Source: DAITPV01 sp050692555
GTDB lineage: Bacteria; Actinomycetota; UBA4738; CALAEC01
NCBI GenBank assembly: GCA_050692555.1
Contig: JBOGVS010000011.1
Location: 1 to 64,000, forward strand
DNA: 64,000 bases
Reading direction: 5' to 3'
The translations under genes were made by a program, and so were the position numbers. The notes beneath the pieces were generated by a model. It was given only the letters and a program-made list of their open reading frames with translations. It was not told the origin of the DNA and ran no database searches. Positions 34,489 to 43,119 of the stretch are shown here, piece after piece; the first letter of the stretch is position 1; each line of letters begins with the position of its first letter.

Positions 34489-36084
34489 TCAGGCACCGGC
34501 CATGGCCCCGGTGGCCACGGCCTTGGCCCAGGGGTAGTCGGGCTTGCCGCTGGGCTGGCGAACGACCCGTTCGACCAGGTGAACTTCCCGGGGGACCTTG
34601 TATCCGGCGACGTGCTCCCGGCAGTGGCGATCCAGGGCTTCCAGGGTGACCTCGGTGCCGGACCGGGGTTGCACCACGGCGGACACCCGCTCCCCCCATC
34701 GCTGGTCCGGAACCCCCACCACCACGGCGTCATACACGTCGGGGTGGGACTTCAGGGCCTTCTCGACCTCCTCCGGGAACACCTTCTCCCCCCCGGTATT
34801 GATGCACCCGGTTCCCCGGCCGAACACCACGATGGTCCCGTCCTCCTCCACGGTGGCCAGGTCGCCCTGCATCGCCCACCGGACCCCCTCCACCTCCACG
34901 AAGGTCCGGCGGGTTCGCTCCTCGTCCTTGTAGTAGCCGAGCGGCAGGCGGTCGCGGCGGGCCAGCTTCCCCACCACGCCGGAGCCCGGGGCTACGGGCC
35001 GGAGGTCGTCGTCCAGCACGGTGGTCCGGTCGTTCATCATGAACCGCAACCCGCCGCCTTCCGGTGGGCCGCCGGGGGCCTCCATCCCCTGGAACCCGGT
35101 CTCCGTGGACCCGAAGTTCTCGGTGACGATGGTGTTGGGGAGCAGCCCCCGGAGCTGCTCCTTGACCGAGGGCGACAGCACCGCCCCGGTCGATCCCAGG
35201 TACACCAGCGACGAGAGGTCGTGGGCCTCCGGGTCGGCGGCCAGCGCCTCGGCCAGGGGCCGGGCCATGGCGTCGCCCACGATTGTTATCGTGTTGACCC
35301 GCTCCCGCTCGACCGTCTCCCACACACCGTTCGCGTCGAACCTCGGGACCAGCACCACCTTGTCGCCCCAGAACAGCCCGATGAGCACTCCCAGTTGGGC
35401 CGCCCCGTGGATCAGCGGAGGCACGGGGAACTGCACCACCGTGGGCCGGGCCACGGCGTTCTCGGCGAGCTGCTCGGGACGGTCGATGGGGTCCCCGGTG
35501 GGGTTGCCGCCTCCCAGCGCGGTGAAGAACAGGTCCTCCTGCCGCCACATGACCCCCTTGGGCATCCCTGTGGTCCCGCCGGTGTAGATCACGAACAGGT
35601 CGTCGCCGGACCGAGCCGGGAACCCCCGCTCGGGGGACGCCGCGGCCAGGGCGTCCTCGAATGGAACGGACCCGGGGCTGTCGTCATCGGATCCATCCTC
35701 GACCATCACGAGGTGGCGGAGATCGGGGGTCCGGGAACCCTGCAAGCGAGAGGCGAGCGACCGCCCGTGGACCACCGCCACGAGGTCGGCATTGTCGAAC
35801 AGGTAGCGAAGCTCGTCCTCCACGTACCGGTAGTTGACGTTGATCGAGGTAGCCCGGATCTTGGCGCACGCCAGCATGGCCTCCACGTACTCGGTGCCGT
35901 TGTGCATATACAGGCCCACGTGGTCTCCGGGGCCGATCCCGGCGTCGAGGAGATGGTGGGCCAGCCGGTTGGCCCGCTCTTCCAGGGCCGCGTACGTCAG
36001 CCGCCGGTCACCGCAGACCAGCGCTTCCCGGTCGGGAACCGCGTCCGCCACGGACTCGAACAGGTCGCCCAGGTTGTATTCCAC
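34489..36084 (-). CDS. fadD19: steroid side-chain acyl-CoA ligase, FadD19-like
   Basis: A 531-residue AMP-forming ligase. FVIYTGGTTGMPKGVMWRQE, VQFPVPPLIHGAAQ, TENFGSTETGFQG and INTGGEKVFPEEVEKALKSH align with my recollection of mycobacterial FadD19 along the whole length, including AGYKVPRE and PSGKPDYPWAKA at the end. FadD19 activates C26 sterol acids and is needed for C24-branched sterols. Starts at GTG 36084 with no ribosome site; an operator lies 12 nt upstream. First of ligase - flavoprotein - membrane protein. Confidence 0.9.
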   Translation of the reverse strand: MEYNLGDLFESVADAVPDREALVCGDRRLTYAALEERANRLAHHLLDAGIGPGDHVGLYMHNGTEYVEAMLACAKIRATSINVNYRYVEDELRYLFDNADLVAVVHGRSLASRLQGSRTPDLRHLVMVEDGSDDDSPGSVPFEDALAAASPERGFPARSGDDLFVIYTGGTTGMPKGVMWRQEDLFFTALGGGNPTGDPIDRPEQLAENAVARPTVVQFPVPPLIHGAAQLGVLIGLFWGDKVVLVPRFDANGVWETVERERVNTITIVGDAMARPLAEALAADPEAHDLSSLVYLGSTGAVLSPSVKEQLRGLLPNTIVTENFGSTETGFQGMEAPGGPPEGGGLRFMMNDRTTVLDDDLRPVAPGSGVVGKLARRDRLPLGYYKDEERTRRTFVEVEGVRWAMQGDLATVEEDGTIVVFGRGTGCINTGGEKVFPEEVEKALKSHPDVYDAVVVGVPDQRWGERVSAVVQPRSGTEVTLEALDRHCREHVAGYKVPREVHLVERVVRQPSGKPDYPWAKAVATGAMAGA

Positions 36085-36096
36085 CGGAATAAGAAG

Positions 36097-36110
36097 TAGA
36101 ACACGTTCTC
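36097..36110. promoter_or_regulatory. KstR-type operator 6 (FadD19 operon)
   Basis: TAGAACACGTTCTC, one mismatch (final A). Lies 12 nt upstream of GTG 36084, facing left. Confidence 0.82.
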
Positions 36111-36138
36111 ATTCCCGGGCGCAAGGTGGGAGGTGGTG

Positions 36139-36681
36139 CTAGTTGGCTACCGTGCCCAGTGGGTCGCAGACCTTGCAGGGCTCCAGGCCCGATTCCGCGG
36201 AGACCTGACGGAGGTCCTCCCGTCCGGCCACCACCATGCAGTCGCGACGGTGGAACAAGGTCCCCTTCTCGGTGACCACGAACTCGCCGTTGGTGCTGCC
36301 GGGTGCGCCGGCCTCCGCGGCCGCTCCGAACACTGCACCGGAGGCCAGCAGCCCGTGGATCTTGTCCAGGACGTCGGCGGTGCGCTTGGCCTGGATCCGG
36401 TTCTCCAGGATCAGCCGGCTGAGCCAGAAGGCGAAATAGAGGAACGCTCCGAGGAATACCAGGCCCAGCCCCAGGAGGCCGCCGGAGATCATGTAGGGCA
36501 CCTGCTCGAACAGGAACGGCGTATGGGCAGCCCCGTACCACCCCAGCAGGATCAGACCGAATCCAAGAACGATGGCCACGGCTCCGCCGACCATCAGGGC
36601 TCGGGGGAGGTCGATCCTGGCTGCGCGGGCCTTGATCTTGGCGACCCGTTCGGCGAACGTCTGAGGGGTCTGGGAGCTCAT
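36139..36681 (-). CDS. uncharacterised two-helix membrane protein with C-terminal His/Cys motif
   Basis: A 180-residue protein of unknown function. Two membrane helices lie near residues 28-48 and 62-85 (MVGGAVAIVLGFGLILLGWY; GGLLGLGLVFLGAFLYFAFW). After a linker comes TLFHRRDCMVVAGRED and LEPCKVCDP; the H-x3-C ... C-x2-C spacing resembles small Ada-like zinc modules. ATG 36681 overlaps the preceding stop as ATGA, so it is the last gene of the LIV transporter operon. Its link to transport is inferred only from this coupling. Confidence 0.72.
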   Translation of the reverse strand: MSSQTPQTFAERVAKIKARAARIDLPRALMVGGAVAIVLGFGLILLGWYGAAHTPFLFEQVPYMISGGLLGLGLVFLGAFLYFAFWLSRLILENRIQAKRTADVLDKIHGLLASGAVFGAAAEAGAPGSTNGEFVVTEKGTLFHRRDCMVVAGREDLRQVSAESGLEPCKVCDPLGTVAN

Positions 36682-37982
36682 TGATCGCCCAGCGGGCAGG
36701 TGGCTCCAGTTGCTTGAGCGGTCACGGCCCTTCGGGCCAGCCCGGTCAGGAAGCGGCCTCCGAGGGCCGCGGCGCCAACAGCCACTCCACCGAGGGCGGC
36801 GGGCAACGCCGCCGCCTCGGGGATCGGAAGCGGTGCCGCAACGGGCTGGGTGGTGACGATCTCCTGGGCCGGCACCGTGCTCCCGGCGGTCGGCGGCGTG
36901 CCGGGGATGGTGGTGGTGGTCGGGCCCGAGCCAGATCCCGAGGTTCCGCCGGCGGCCGGCGTCCCCGAGGTCCCGCCACCCTGGGCCTTCCCCTTACCGG
37001 TCGTGGCGGGCTCGGGAGCAGGCCCCCCGCCGCCCCCGCCGCTGACCGACACCGGAGGAAGTGCTGCCGAGCTCACGCTCACTCCAGCGAACTGGTAGGT
37101 GGTGGTGAAGTTGGCGGGCAAACCGGACGTGCCCGGGGAGAAGGTGACGACCAGACCTCCGGCCGTCCGAGCGGAGTCCGCTCCGTTGATGGTGTCCACC
37201 GGCTGGGCCACCCGGATCGTGATCCCCATCTGATCGAGGGCCGACTGGGCCGGGTTGGGCGCAAACGGGATCGTCGTGGTGGCGACGTGGACCCCCGACT
37301 GATCGATGGTCACCGGCGTGCCGGCGATGGTGGCGCCGGTCACCACGGTCTGCCCCTCCACGGTCCCCGTGGTCCCGTCGGAGATGGCTTTCGCGTCGGT
37401 GACCACCGAGCCGATGTGGATCACCCCATTCAGCAGGCTGATGTCGTTCGCGGCGGCGGTGGCCGCCGAGACGACCCGGGCGGACTCCACGGCCGTGGAC
37501 GCCGTGCTCGTCAGGGACCCGATCACACCGACCGGCCCTCCGGGCACGCTCTGGGTAGTGGTGCTGGCCTCGGACTTGGAATCGTCGCTGTGGGTCTTCA
37601 TCGTCAGGGTGCCGCCGTCGTTCGACACATGATCCGCCGGTCCCTGCGGGAAGAAGGACTCAGACCGCACGGGGTAGTTGGGGAACCCGAAGAACGACCC
37701 TGCGTTGGCCGCCGTGGATCCCGGCCACAGCACGCTGGAGAGGGAGTGGCCGGTCGGTCCGGTCTCGTGGCGGGCCTGGCTGTAGGCCTCGTGCATCTCC
37801 CCGGTGGGGTCGGCGGGGATCGGCGAGCCGGGCTGGTTGAACGTCACGGTGACTCCTGAAGACGCGGCCTTGAGCGTGAAGCCCTGGAAGGTCTGGGTCT
37901 GAGCGGACGCCGACGCTACCCCGAAGAGCCAGAGTGCCCCTCCGGCGCAGATGATCGCGAGCACACGCCGTTTTGACCTCAT
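36678..37982 (-). CDS. uncharacterised exported, membrane-anchored protein
   Basis: A 434-residue protein of no family I recognise. An N-terminal signal peptide (KRRVLAIICAGGALWLFGVA, likely cleavage after SASAQ) leads into a beta-rich, Ser/Thr/Val-rich ectodomain. From about residue 320 there is a low-complexity Gly/Pro/Thr linker (GGGGGGPAPEPATTGKGKAQ), then a hydrophobic C-terminal segment (ALGGVAVGAAALGGRFLTGL) with a basic end, typical of a surface anchor. Coupled by ATGA to livF upstream and to the 180-residue protein downstream. Could be a surface receptor or solute-capture protein; that is speculation. Confidence 0.75.
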   Translation of the reverse strand: MRSKRRVLAIICAGGALWLFGVASASAQTQTFQGFTLKAASSGVTVTFNQPGSPIPADPTGEMHEAYSQARHETGPTGHSLSSVLWPGSTAANAGSFFGFPNYPVRSESFFPQGPADHVSNDGGTLTMKTHSDDSKSEASTTTQSVPGGPVGVIGSLTSTASTAVESARVVSAATAAANDISLLNGVIHIGSVVTDAKAISDGTTGTVEGQTVVTGATIAGTPVTIDQSGVHVATTTIPFAPNPAQSALDQMGITIRVAQPVDTINGADSARTAGGLVVTFSPGTSGLPANFTTTYQFAGVSVSSAALPPVSVSGGGGGGPAPEPATTGKGKAQGGGTSGTPAAGGTSGSGSGPTTTTIPGTPPTAGSTVPAQEIVTTQPVAAPLPIPEAAALPAALGGVAVGAAALGGRFLTGLARRAVTAQATGATCPLGDQ

Positions 37983-38686
37983 GCCGCACCACCAAGGTAC
38001 GCCCCGTGGAGCTGCTCCGCCACATCCCCCGGCTCTCCGAGGATCCTCACCCGGCCGTGGGCCATGACCGCCGCGTAGTCCGCCACCGAAAGTGCCATCT
38101 GTGCATATTGTTCGATGATCAGCACCGAAACACCTTCCCCGGCGATCCCCGCGATGATCTCGTAGAGATCGGCCACGATCAGGGGCCCAAGGCCCATCGA
38201 GATCTCGTCGAGCATCAGCAGGCTGGGCTTGGTGACCAGGGCCCGGGCGATGGCCAGCATCTGCTGCTCGCCCCCCGACATCGTCCCGGCCAGCTGCCTG
38301 CGGCGCTCCTTCAGCCGGGGGAACCGGGCGAACGCTCCGGCCGTCACCTCCGACATGGGGATCCCGCCGAACGTCACCATCTCAAGGTTCTCGGTCACCG
38401 TGAGGTTGGGGAAGATCCCCCGGCCCTCGGGGATCGTGCACACCCCGGCGCGGGCCAGGGCGTCGGGGTCGGCTCCGTTGACGTGCTTGCCCGCCACGTG
38501 GACACAGCCCGACATGGGCCGGATCTGACCGCTGGCCACCTTGACGGTGGTGGTCTTCCCCGCTCCGTTCGGACCCAACAGCGCCACCACGCTGGCCGGT
38601 GGCACCACCAGGTTCACGCCGTGGAGGACCTGGATCTTGCCGTAGCCGGCCCGGACGTCTCGCAGCTCGAGCACGGGGGTGGTCAT
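37979..38686 (-). CDS. livF: LIV-type ABC transporter ATPase (LivF)
   Basis: A 235-residue ABC ATPase. Walker A GPNGAGKTT, signature TMSGGEQQMLAIARAL, Walker B SLLMLDEISMGL. Fits LivF, one of two ATPases of branched-chain amino-acid-type importers. ATG 38686 abuts the livG stop, and the gene end overlaps the exported-protein gene as ATGA. The operon lies behind the operator at 44339, so the substrate may be a hydrophobic acid or steroid rather than an amino acid. Confidence 0.92.
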   Translation of the reverse strand: MTTPVLELRDVRAGYGKIQVLHGVNLVVPPASVVALLGPNGAGKTTTVKVASGQIRPMSGCVHVAGKHVNGADPDALARAGVCTIPEGRGIFPNLTVTENLEMVTFGGIPMSEVTAGAFARFPRLKERRRQLAGTMSGGEQQMLAIARALVTKPSLLMLDEISMGLGPLIVADLYEIIAGIAGEGVSVLIIEQYAQMALSVADYAAVMAHGRVRILGEPGDVAEQLHGAYLGGAA

Positions 38687-39427
38687 CTACGCGGTCTCCT
38701 CCACCTGTGCCGTCCCCAGGTACGCCTCGCGCACGGCCTCGTTGGCCTGGACCTCCCCGGGCGTCCCGGCGGCGATGATCTTGCCAAACTCCAGCACGAA
38801 CACCCCGGTGCACACCTGCATGACCAGCTCCATGTCGTGTCCCACTAGGAGGATGCCGAGGCCTTCGGTGGCCAGCTCCCGCATGAGGTCGGCGACCTCC
38901 CGCCCCTCCTCGTCCGACAGCCCGGATGACACCTCGTCCAGGAGGAGGAGCCTGGGCTTGGCCGCCAGGGCTCGCCCGAACTCCACCAGACGCATGAGCC
39001 CGGTGGGAAGCGAGTCCGCCCGCTCGTCGGCAACCGACTGGAGACCGATGGTGTTCACGGCGTGCTCGGCCACGGCTCTCGGCTCCGAGCCGTCCCACAC
39101 CCACCGCTGCCTGGCCTCCGCCGCCACCAGCTGGTTCTCCCGGACGGTGAGCGACCCGAAGATCTCCAGCTTCTGGAACGTCCGGGCGATCCCCAGCCTG
39201 GCCCGGTGATGCGGCTTCAGGCGAGTGACGTCCTGGCCGTCGAACATCACCTTGCCTTGAGTGGGGGGCTGAAGCCCGCAGATCACGTTGAACAGCGTCG
39301 TCTTGCCGGCGCCGTTCGGCCCGATCAGGCCGGTCACCGCGCCCTCGTCGGCGTCGAGGCTCACCCGGTCCAGGGCGGCCACCCCTCCGAACCGGACGCT
39401 CACGTCATCGACCTCGAGCAGTGGCAA
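38687..39427 (-). CDS. livG: LIV-type ABC transporter ATPase (LivG)
   Basis: A 246-residue ABC ATPase. Walker A GPNGAGKTT, Walker B RLLLLDEVSSGL, and the LivG-type RTFQKLEIFGSLTVREN. The signature motif is altered (SLPTGLMRLVEFGRALA instead of LSGGQ), as is common in LivG proteins. Sits 6 nt after the fused permease gene. Forms the ATPase pair with LivF. Confidence 0.92.
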   Translation of the reverse strand: MPLLEVDDVSVRFGGVAALDRVSLDADEGAVTGLIGPNGAGKTTLFNVICGLQPPTQGKVMFDGQDVTRLKPHHRARLGIARTFQKLEIFGSLTVRENQLVAAEARQRWVWDGSEPRAVAEHAVNTIGLQSVADERADSLPTGLMRLVEFGRALAAKPRLLLLDEVSSGLSDEEGREVADLMRELATEGLGILLVGHDMELVMQVCTGVFVLEFGKIIAAGTPGEVQANEAVREAYLGTAQVEETA

Positions 39428-39433
39428 TCCGCG

Positions 39434-41374
39434 TCACCCCCCCACCGGGGCTCCCGCCTCCACCGCCGCGGTGGCGGCTTGTGGACTCGGGCGTAGAGGC
39501 CGCCGCCAGAACGCCAGCGGGCGAAGCGACTCGAACAGGAGGAACGCGAATCCATTGGGGTTCCGGCCCAGGCTGACGGCACCCAGTCCGATCAGCAGGG
39601 GTACCAGCCCGCCCAGGGCCGGGACCTCTGCCGCCAGGACCGGGAGCAGGGCCAGGCCCAGCCCGCCGATCAGGGCCCCGGTCACCGAGGTGATCCCCCC
39701 CAGGACCGCCGCCAGGAGGAGCGGGAGGCTCTCGAACATAATGAAGTTCTGGCCCCCTGCCACCCCGGCGACCCCCCCGTACAGGGCCCCGGCGAGGCCG
39801 GCCATGCCGGCCGAGATCGTGAACACGGCCAGCTTGGTCCTGGTGAGGTCCAGGCCCAGCATGGTGGACGCGGCTGGGCTGTCGCGCATGGCCGCCAGGC
39901 GCCGGCCGAACCGGCCGCGCCGAAGGGCCAGCACGAACATACCCAGCAGGCCGAACGCCGTGGCCAGCACGATGAAGTAGGCCCGCTCACCATCGAAGGA
40001 CCAGCCCAAGAGGTCGAGGCGCCCGACGTCCCTGCTTCCGAAGGGGCCGAAGAAGAAGTCCTGGCGGAACACCACGAAGTCCATGAACAGGGCGAAGGCC
40101 ATGGTGGCCAGGGCCAGATACAGGCCCTGGAGGCGGAGCGCGGGGAGGGCCACGATGGCCCCCACCGGGGCCGCCAGCGCCACGGCCAGCAGGAGGCCCA
40201 TCGGCGACCCGTCGCCCCCGAACCTCCCCATGGCGAAGGCTCCCACCCCGGCGAAGGTCAGCTGGCATAGGGACACCTGCCCGCCGTACCCGGTCAGCAG
40301 GACCAGGGACAGCATGATCAGGGCCAGCGCGAGCCCCTTGCCCACCGTCACCCGATTCGAGTCCGACAGGACCCCGGAGAGGAACACCGCGGCACCTACG
40401 AACAGGACCGCGACGACCAGCGACTGCAGCCGCCCAGGAACCCGCGGGGCCCGGGCCCCGGCCAGCCGGCCCGCCGACAGCCGCTCCTCCGGCATCGCGA
40501 TCATCACCGCGAACAGTAGGAGTGCCGGCAGTGCCGGGCGGAGGTCGTTGATGACCCCCGCGAAGCTCTCCAGCGAGAACACCCGGATGATCGTGCTCTG
40601 GTACCCCAGCAGATAGGACTGCCCCAGGCCCAGGATCATGGCCCCCAGGAACGTGAGCGGCAGGCTCTTCAGCCTCCCCACCATGGCCGCCGCGTACGCG
40701 CTGATCACCAGGAGGGTCAGCGTGATGATGTCCAGGGACAGGAGCGGGGCCAACAGGATCCCCGCCAGGGCCGCCAGCGACGCCCCGATGGCCCACGAGA
40801 GCATGCCGAGCCGGGCGGTTCTCGCCCCGTTCAGCGCCGCAAGGTCCCGGGCGTCGACCACCGCCCGCATGGCCGTCCCGGTACGGGTGTTGAACAGGAG
40901 CACCCGGAGCCCCACGGCAACCGCCCCGGCGATGACCAGCGTGATGACCTGGTGCCAGCTCACGAAGATGCCGGCCAGCCGGAACCCGGCAAACCCCAGG
41001 AACTGGGGTACCTCACGGGTGGCGGGAGGCCAGATGGACTGGGCCAGGCCCACCAGAAGCACCAGGAGACCGATCGTCACCACCAGGGAGGTCCCCGCCG
41101 ACGACCCATGGAGGTTCCGCATCAGCGTCCGCTCGATGAGAGCGCCCATCAGCGGGGCCAGCACCACAACCACCAGGAACAGCGCCACCGGTGTGGGGAG
41201 CCCCAGGTTCACCAGGAGCTCCCAGTAAGTGAAGGCCATGAACATCCCGATGGCCCCGTGGGCGAAGTTGAAGATCCCGGACGCCGTGTAGGTGACCACC
41301 AGCCCACCGGCGGCGATGGCGTAGACGGCTCCCGTCACCACCCCCAGCACTGTGAAGGCCAGGAACTCAGCCAC
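39434..41374 (-). CDS. fused LivH-LivM permease of LIV-type ABC importer
   Basis: A 646-residue permease in which both membrane subunits are one polypeptide. Residues 1-300 are LivH-like (GVVTGAVYAIAAGGLVVTYT, FNFAHGAIGMFMAFTYWELL). The second half is LivM-like (LTGYGGQVSLCQLTFAGVGA, FGRRLAAMRDSPAASTMLGL). LivH and LivM are usually separate genes; fusions are known in some actinobacteria. No frame problem at the join. Forms the channel for the solute delivered by the lipoprotein encoded upstream. Confidence 0.9.
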   Translation of the reverse strand: MAEFLAFTVLGVVTGAVYAIAAGGLVVTYTASGIFNFAHGAIGMFMAFTYWELLVNLGLPTPVALFLVVVVLAPLMGALIERTLMRNLHGSSAGTSLVVTIGLLVLLVGLAQSIWPPATREVPQFLGFAGFRLAGIFVSWHQVITLVIAGAVAVGLRVLLFNTRTGTAMRAVVDARDLAALNGARTARLGMLSWAIGASLAALAGILLAPLLSLDIITLTLLVISAYAAAMVGRLKSLPLTFLGAMILGLGQSYLLGYQSTIIRVFSLESFAGVINDLRPALPALLLFAVMIAMPEERLSAGRLAGARAPRVPGRLQSLVVAVLFVGAAVFLSGVLSDSNRVTVGKGLALALIMLSLVLLTGYGGQVSLCQLTFAGVGAFAMGRFGGDGSPMGLLLAVALAAPVGAIVALPALRLQGLYLALATMAFALFMDFVVFRQDFFFGPFGSRDVGRLDLLGWSFDGERAYFIVLATAFGLLGMFVLALRRGRFGRRLAAMRDSPAASTMLGLDLTRTKLAVFTISAGMAGLAGALYGGVAGVAGGQNFIMFESLPLLLAAVLGGITSVTGALIGGLGLALLPVLAAEVPALGGLVPLLIGLGAVSLGRNPNGFAFLLFESLRPLAFWRRPLRPSPQAATAAVEAGAPVGG

Positions 41375-41406
41375 TCCGGCTCCCCTCGCGGCGACCCCGT
41401 GCCGCG

Positions 41407-42909
41407 CTAGACCTTGATCACGGGCCCCTTGTCACACATCCAGCCCGAGGCCGGGTCCCGTCGGGTGAACTTGCCGCCCCCGATGGTGCCGTACAGCAGG
41501 CAGGGCGAAGAGATCTTGGCTCCGATGTCGTGCTCGGCGTGCATGCCGTTCCCACCCCAGGCGTGGAGCTTCCCGAGCTCGCCGAGCAGGGCCTGCCGGG
41601 TGGGGGCGGGCCCAAGGCCTTCCATCAGTTGCACGAACAACCGCCCGGCCGACCAGGCGTACAGCCCGAAGTAGTCGGGCTTGGCCCCGGGAACCGTTCG
41701 GCTGAGCCATTGCGTGTACAGCTGCATCTCCTGGTTCCCGCCGGCTTCCTCGAACATCGCGGTGTTGATGAAGAACAGCGAGCCATCGGCCGCCGGACCG
41801 GCGTCCGTCAGGAAGTCGGGGTCGTACACCACCGAGTCGAAGTCCTTGACCGTCGGGGACCACTGCTGCTGTCGCATGGCGTCGAGCAGCCGGGCGATGC
41901 TCTGGAAGTTCCCGATCATCGTGACGTACTGGACCCCGAGCCGTTGCATGTCGAACACGTACGGCGCGTAGTTCGGCTCGACGGGCTGGACCTCTTGGCG
42001 GTAAACGAAGTTGAACCCCGAGGCCCTGAGGCCCTTCTCCCGGGATGCCGCTGCGGCCCGGGGCACATCGGCGGCCAGCCAGATGATGGCCGCCTTGCTG
42101 ATGACCTGAGGGAATTTCTCCTTGATGTAGTTGCCTTCCGCGGAGATGAAGTAGTCGGGACGGTTCGGATAGGCGGGGTACACCGTTGAGGCCTGGACCT
42201 TCTGCAAGGACGTGGTGATCGCGGGGATCTCGGGGATCCCACACTGCTGGCCGCTGGAGGCTCCTCCATGGTCGAACGCCGACATCGATCCGACGATGGC
42301 GAACGACTTCTGGCAGGCCTCGAGGGTGGCCGCCCGGTTGCCGGCGACGTCCTGCTTGGTGTCCAGATAGATCCCCTGGAGGTTCCGGCCGCACACCCCG
42401 CCGGTGCTGTTCTCGTAGGCCACCAGGGCCTTGATGGCGTCCTGCGACGACTGGAACAGCCCGGGCTGGATGCCGCTGATGTCGGCGACGTTGGAGATCG
42501 TGATGGAGTTCGGGGTGACCCCGGTGTCCGAGGAACCCTGGGGGCTGCACTGACCGCCCTTGGAGCCGCCGCCTCCTCCGCCCTTCCCTCCCTTGCCGCC
42601 CTTCCCGCCGCCTCCGCCGGACCCCGTGGTTCCCGTCGTCCCCGTGGTGGTCCCGCCCCCGCCGCCACCGGTCGTTACGGTCTGGTCCTCCGTCCCGGCC
42701 GTTCCCGGCTGTCCGGTTCCCCCACCCTGGACCGTGGTGCCCAGCGTGCCGGTTCCACCTTCGGCGCCCGATGTCTGGCCGGACAGGACCAGGTCCCACT
42801 GCTCTTCGGTCAGCCGGGCGCCGCACGCGGTCGTCAGCAACAGGGAGACGGCCAGGAACGCGACGGCTCGGCCCTTCATCGTTCTGTGTTTCGACGACCG
42901 GCGGGTCAT
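41407..42909 (-). CDS. LIV-type substrate-binding lipoprotein
   Basis: A 500-residue periplasmic-binding-type protein (peripla_BP_6 fold). Signal peptide with lipobox LLTTAC (Cys at about 29), then a Gly/Thr/Ser-rich spacer to about residue 118, then the ligand-binding domain starting DTGVTPNSITISNVADISG. Three other cysteines (SPQ-flank, GGVCGRN, SGQQCGIPE) may form disulfides. Ligand unknown. Stands 15 nt after the ferredoxin gene and 32 nt before the permease. The long flexible spacer would hold the domain well out from the membrane. Confidence 0.88.
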   Translation of the reverse strand: MTRRSSKHRTMKGRAVAFLAVSLLLTTACGARLTEEQWDLVLSGQTSGAEGGTGTLGTTVQGGGTGQPGTAGTEDQTVTTGGGGGGTTTGTTGTTGSGGGGGKGGKGGKGGGGGGSKGGQCSPQGSSDTGVTPNSITISNVADISGIQPGLFQSSQDAIKALVAYENSTGGVCGRNLQGIYLDTKQDVAGNRAATLEACQKSFAIVGSMSAFDHGGASSGQQCGIPEIPAITTSLQKVQASTVYPAYPNRPDYFISAEGNYIKEKFPQVISKAAIIWLAADVPRAAAASREKGLRASGFNFVYRQEVQPVEPNYAPYVFDMQRLGVQYVTMIGNFQSIARLLDAMRQQQWSPTVKDFDSVVYDPDFLTDAGPAADGSLFFINTAMFEEAGGNQEMQLYTQWLSRTVPGAKPDYFGLYAWSAGRLFVQLMEGLGPAPTRQALLGELGKLHAWGGNGMHAEHDIGAKISSPCLLYGTIGGGKFTRRDPASGWMCDKGPVIKV

Positions 42910-42924
42910 ATCCTGCCCACCCCT

Positions 42925-43119
42925 TCAGCCCTCGGCGGTGCGAATGGCCGTTTTCGGACATACCCGGACGGCGTGCTCCACCTTCTCGCGCAGGTCCTCC
43001 CTGGGAAACTCGATGAGCACGTGAGAGATCTCGTCGTCACCCACCTCGAAGACCTCCGGGGCCACCTCCATGCACCGGGCGTTCCCCTCGCACAGGGCCT
43101 CGTCGACGATCACCTTCAT
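42925..43119 (-). CDS. FdxD-like ferredoxin
   Basis: A 64-residue ferredoxin. Only three cysteines can be cluster ligands: Cys10 and Cys16 (CEGNARCMEVAP) and Cys54 (RVCPKTAI); Asn13 sits where a fourth ligand would be. That pattern fits the [3Fe-4S]/atypical ferredoxins next to actinobacterial P450 genes, such as FdxD (Rv3503c) beside fadE26 and hsd4A. ATG 43119 overlaps the dehydrogenase stop as ATGA; the longer frame is a shadow. Likely donor to the P450 at 30836. Confidence 0.88.
   Translation of the reverse strand: MKVIVDEALCEGNARCMEVAPEVFEVGDDEISHVLIEFPREDLREKVEHAVRVCPKTAIRTAEG

Noticed and set aside
42560..43024. Proline-rich plus-strand protein
   Set aside because: It is the complement of the Gly-rich stalk of the binding lipoprotein.
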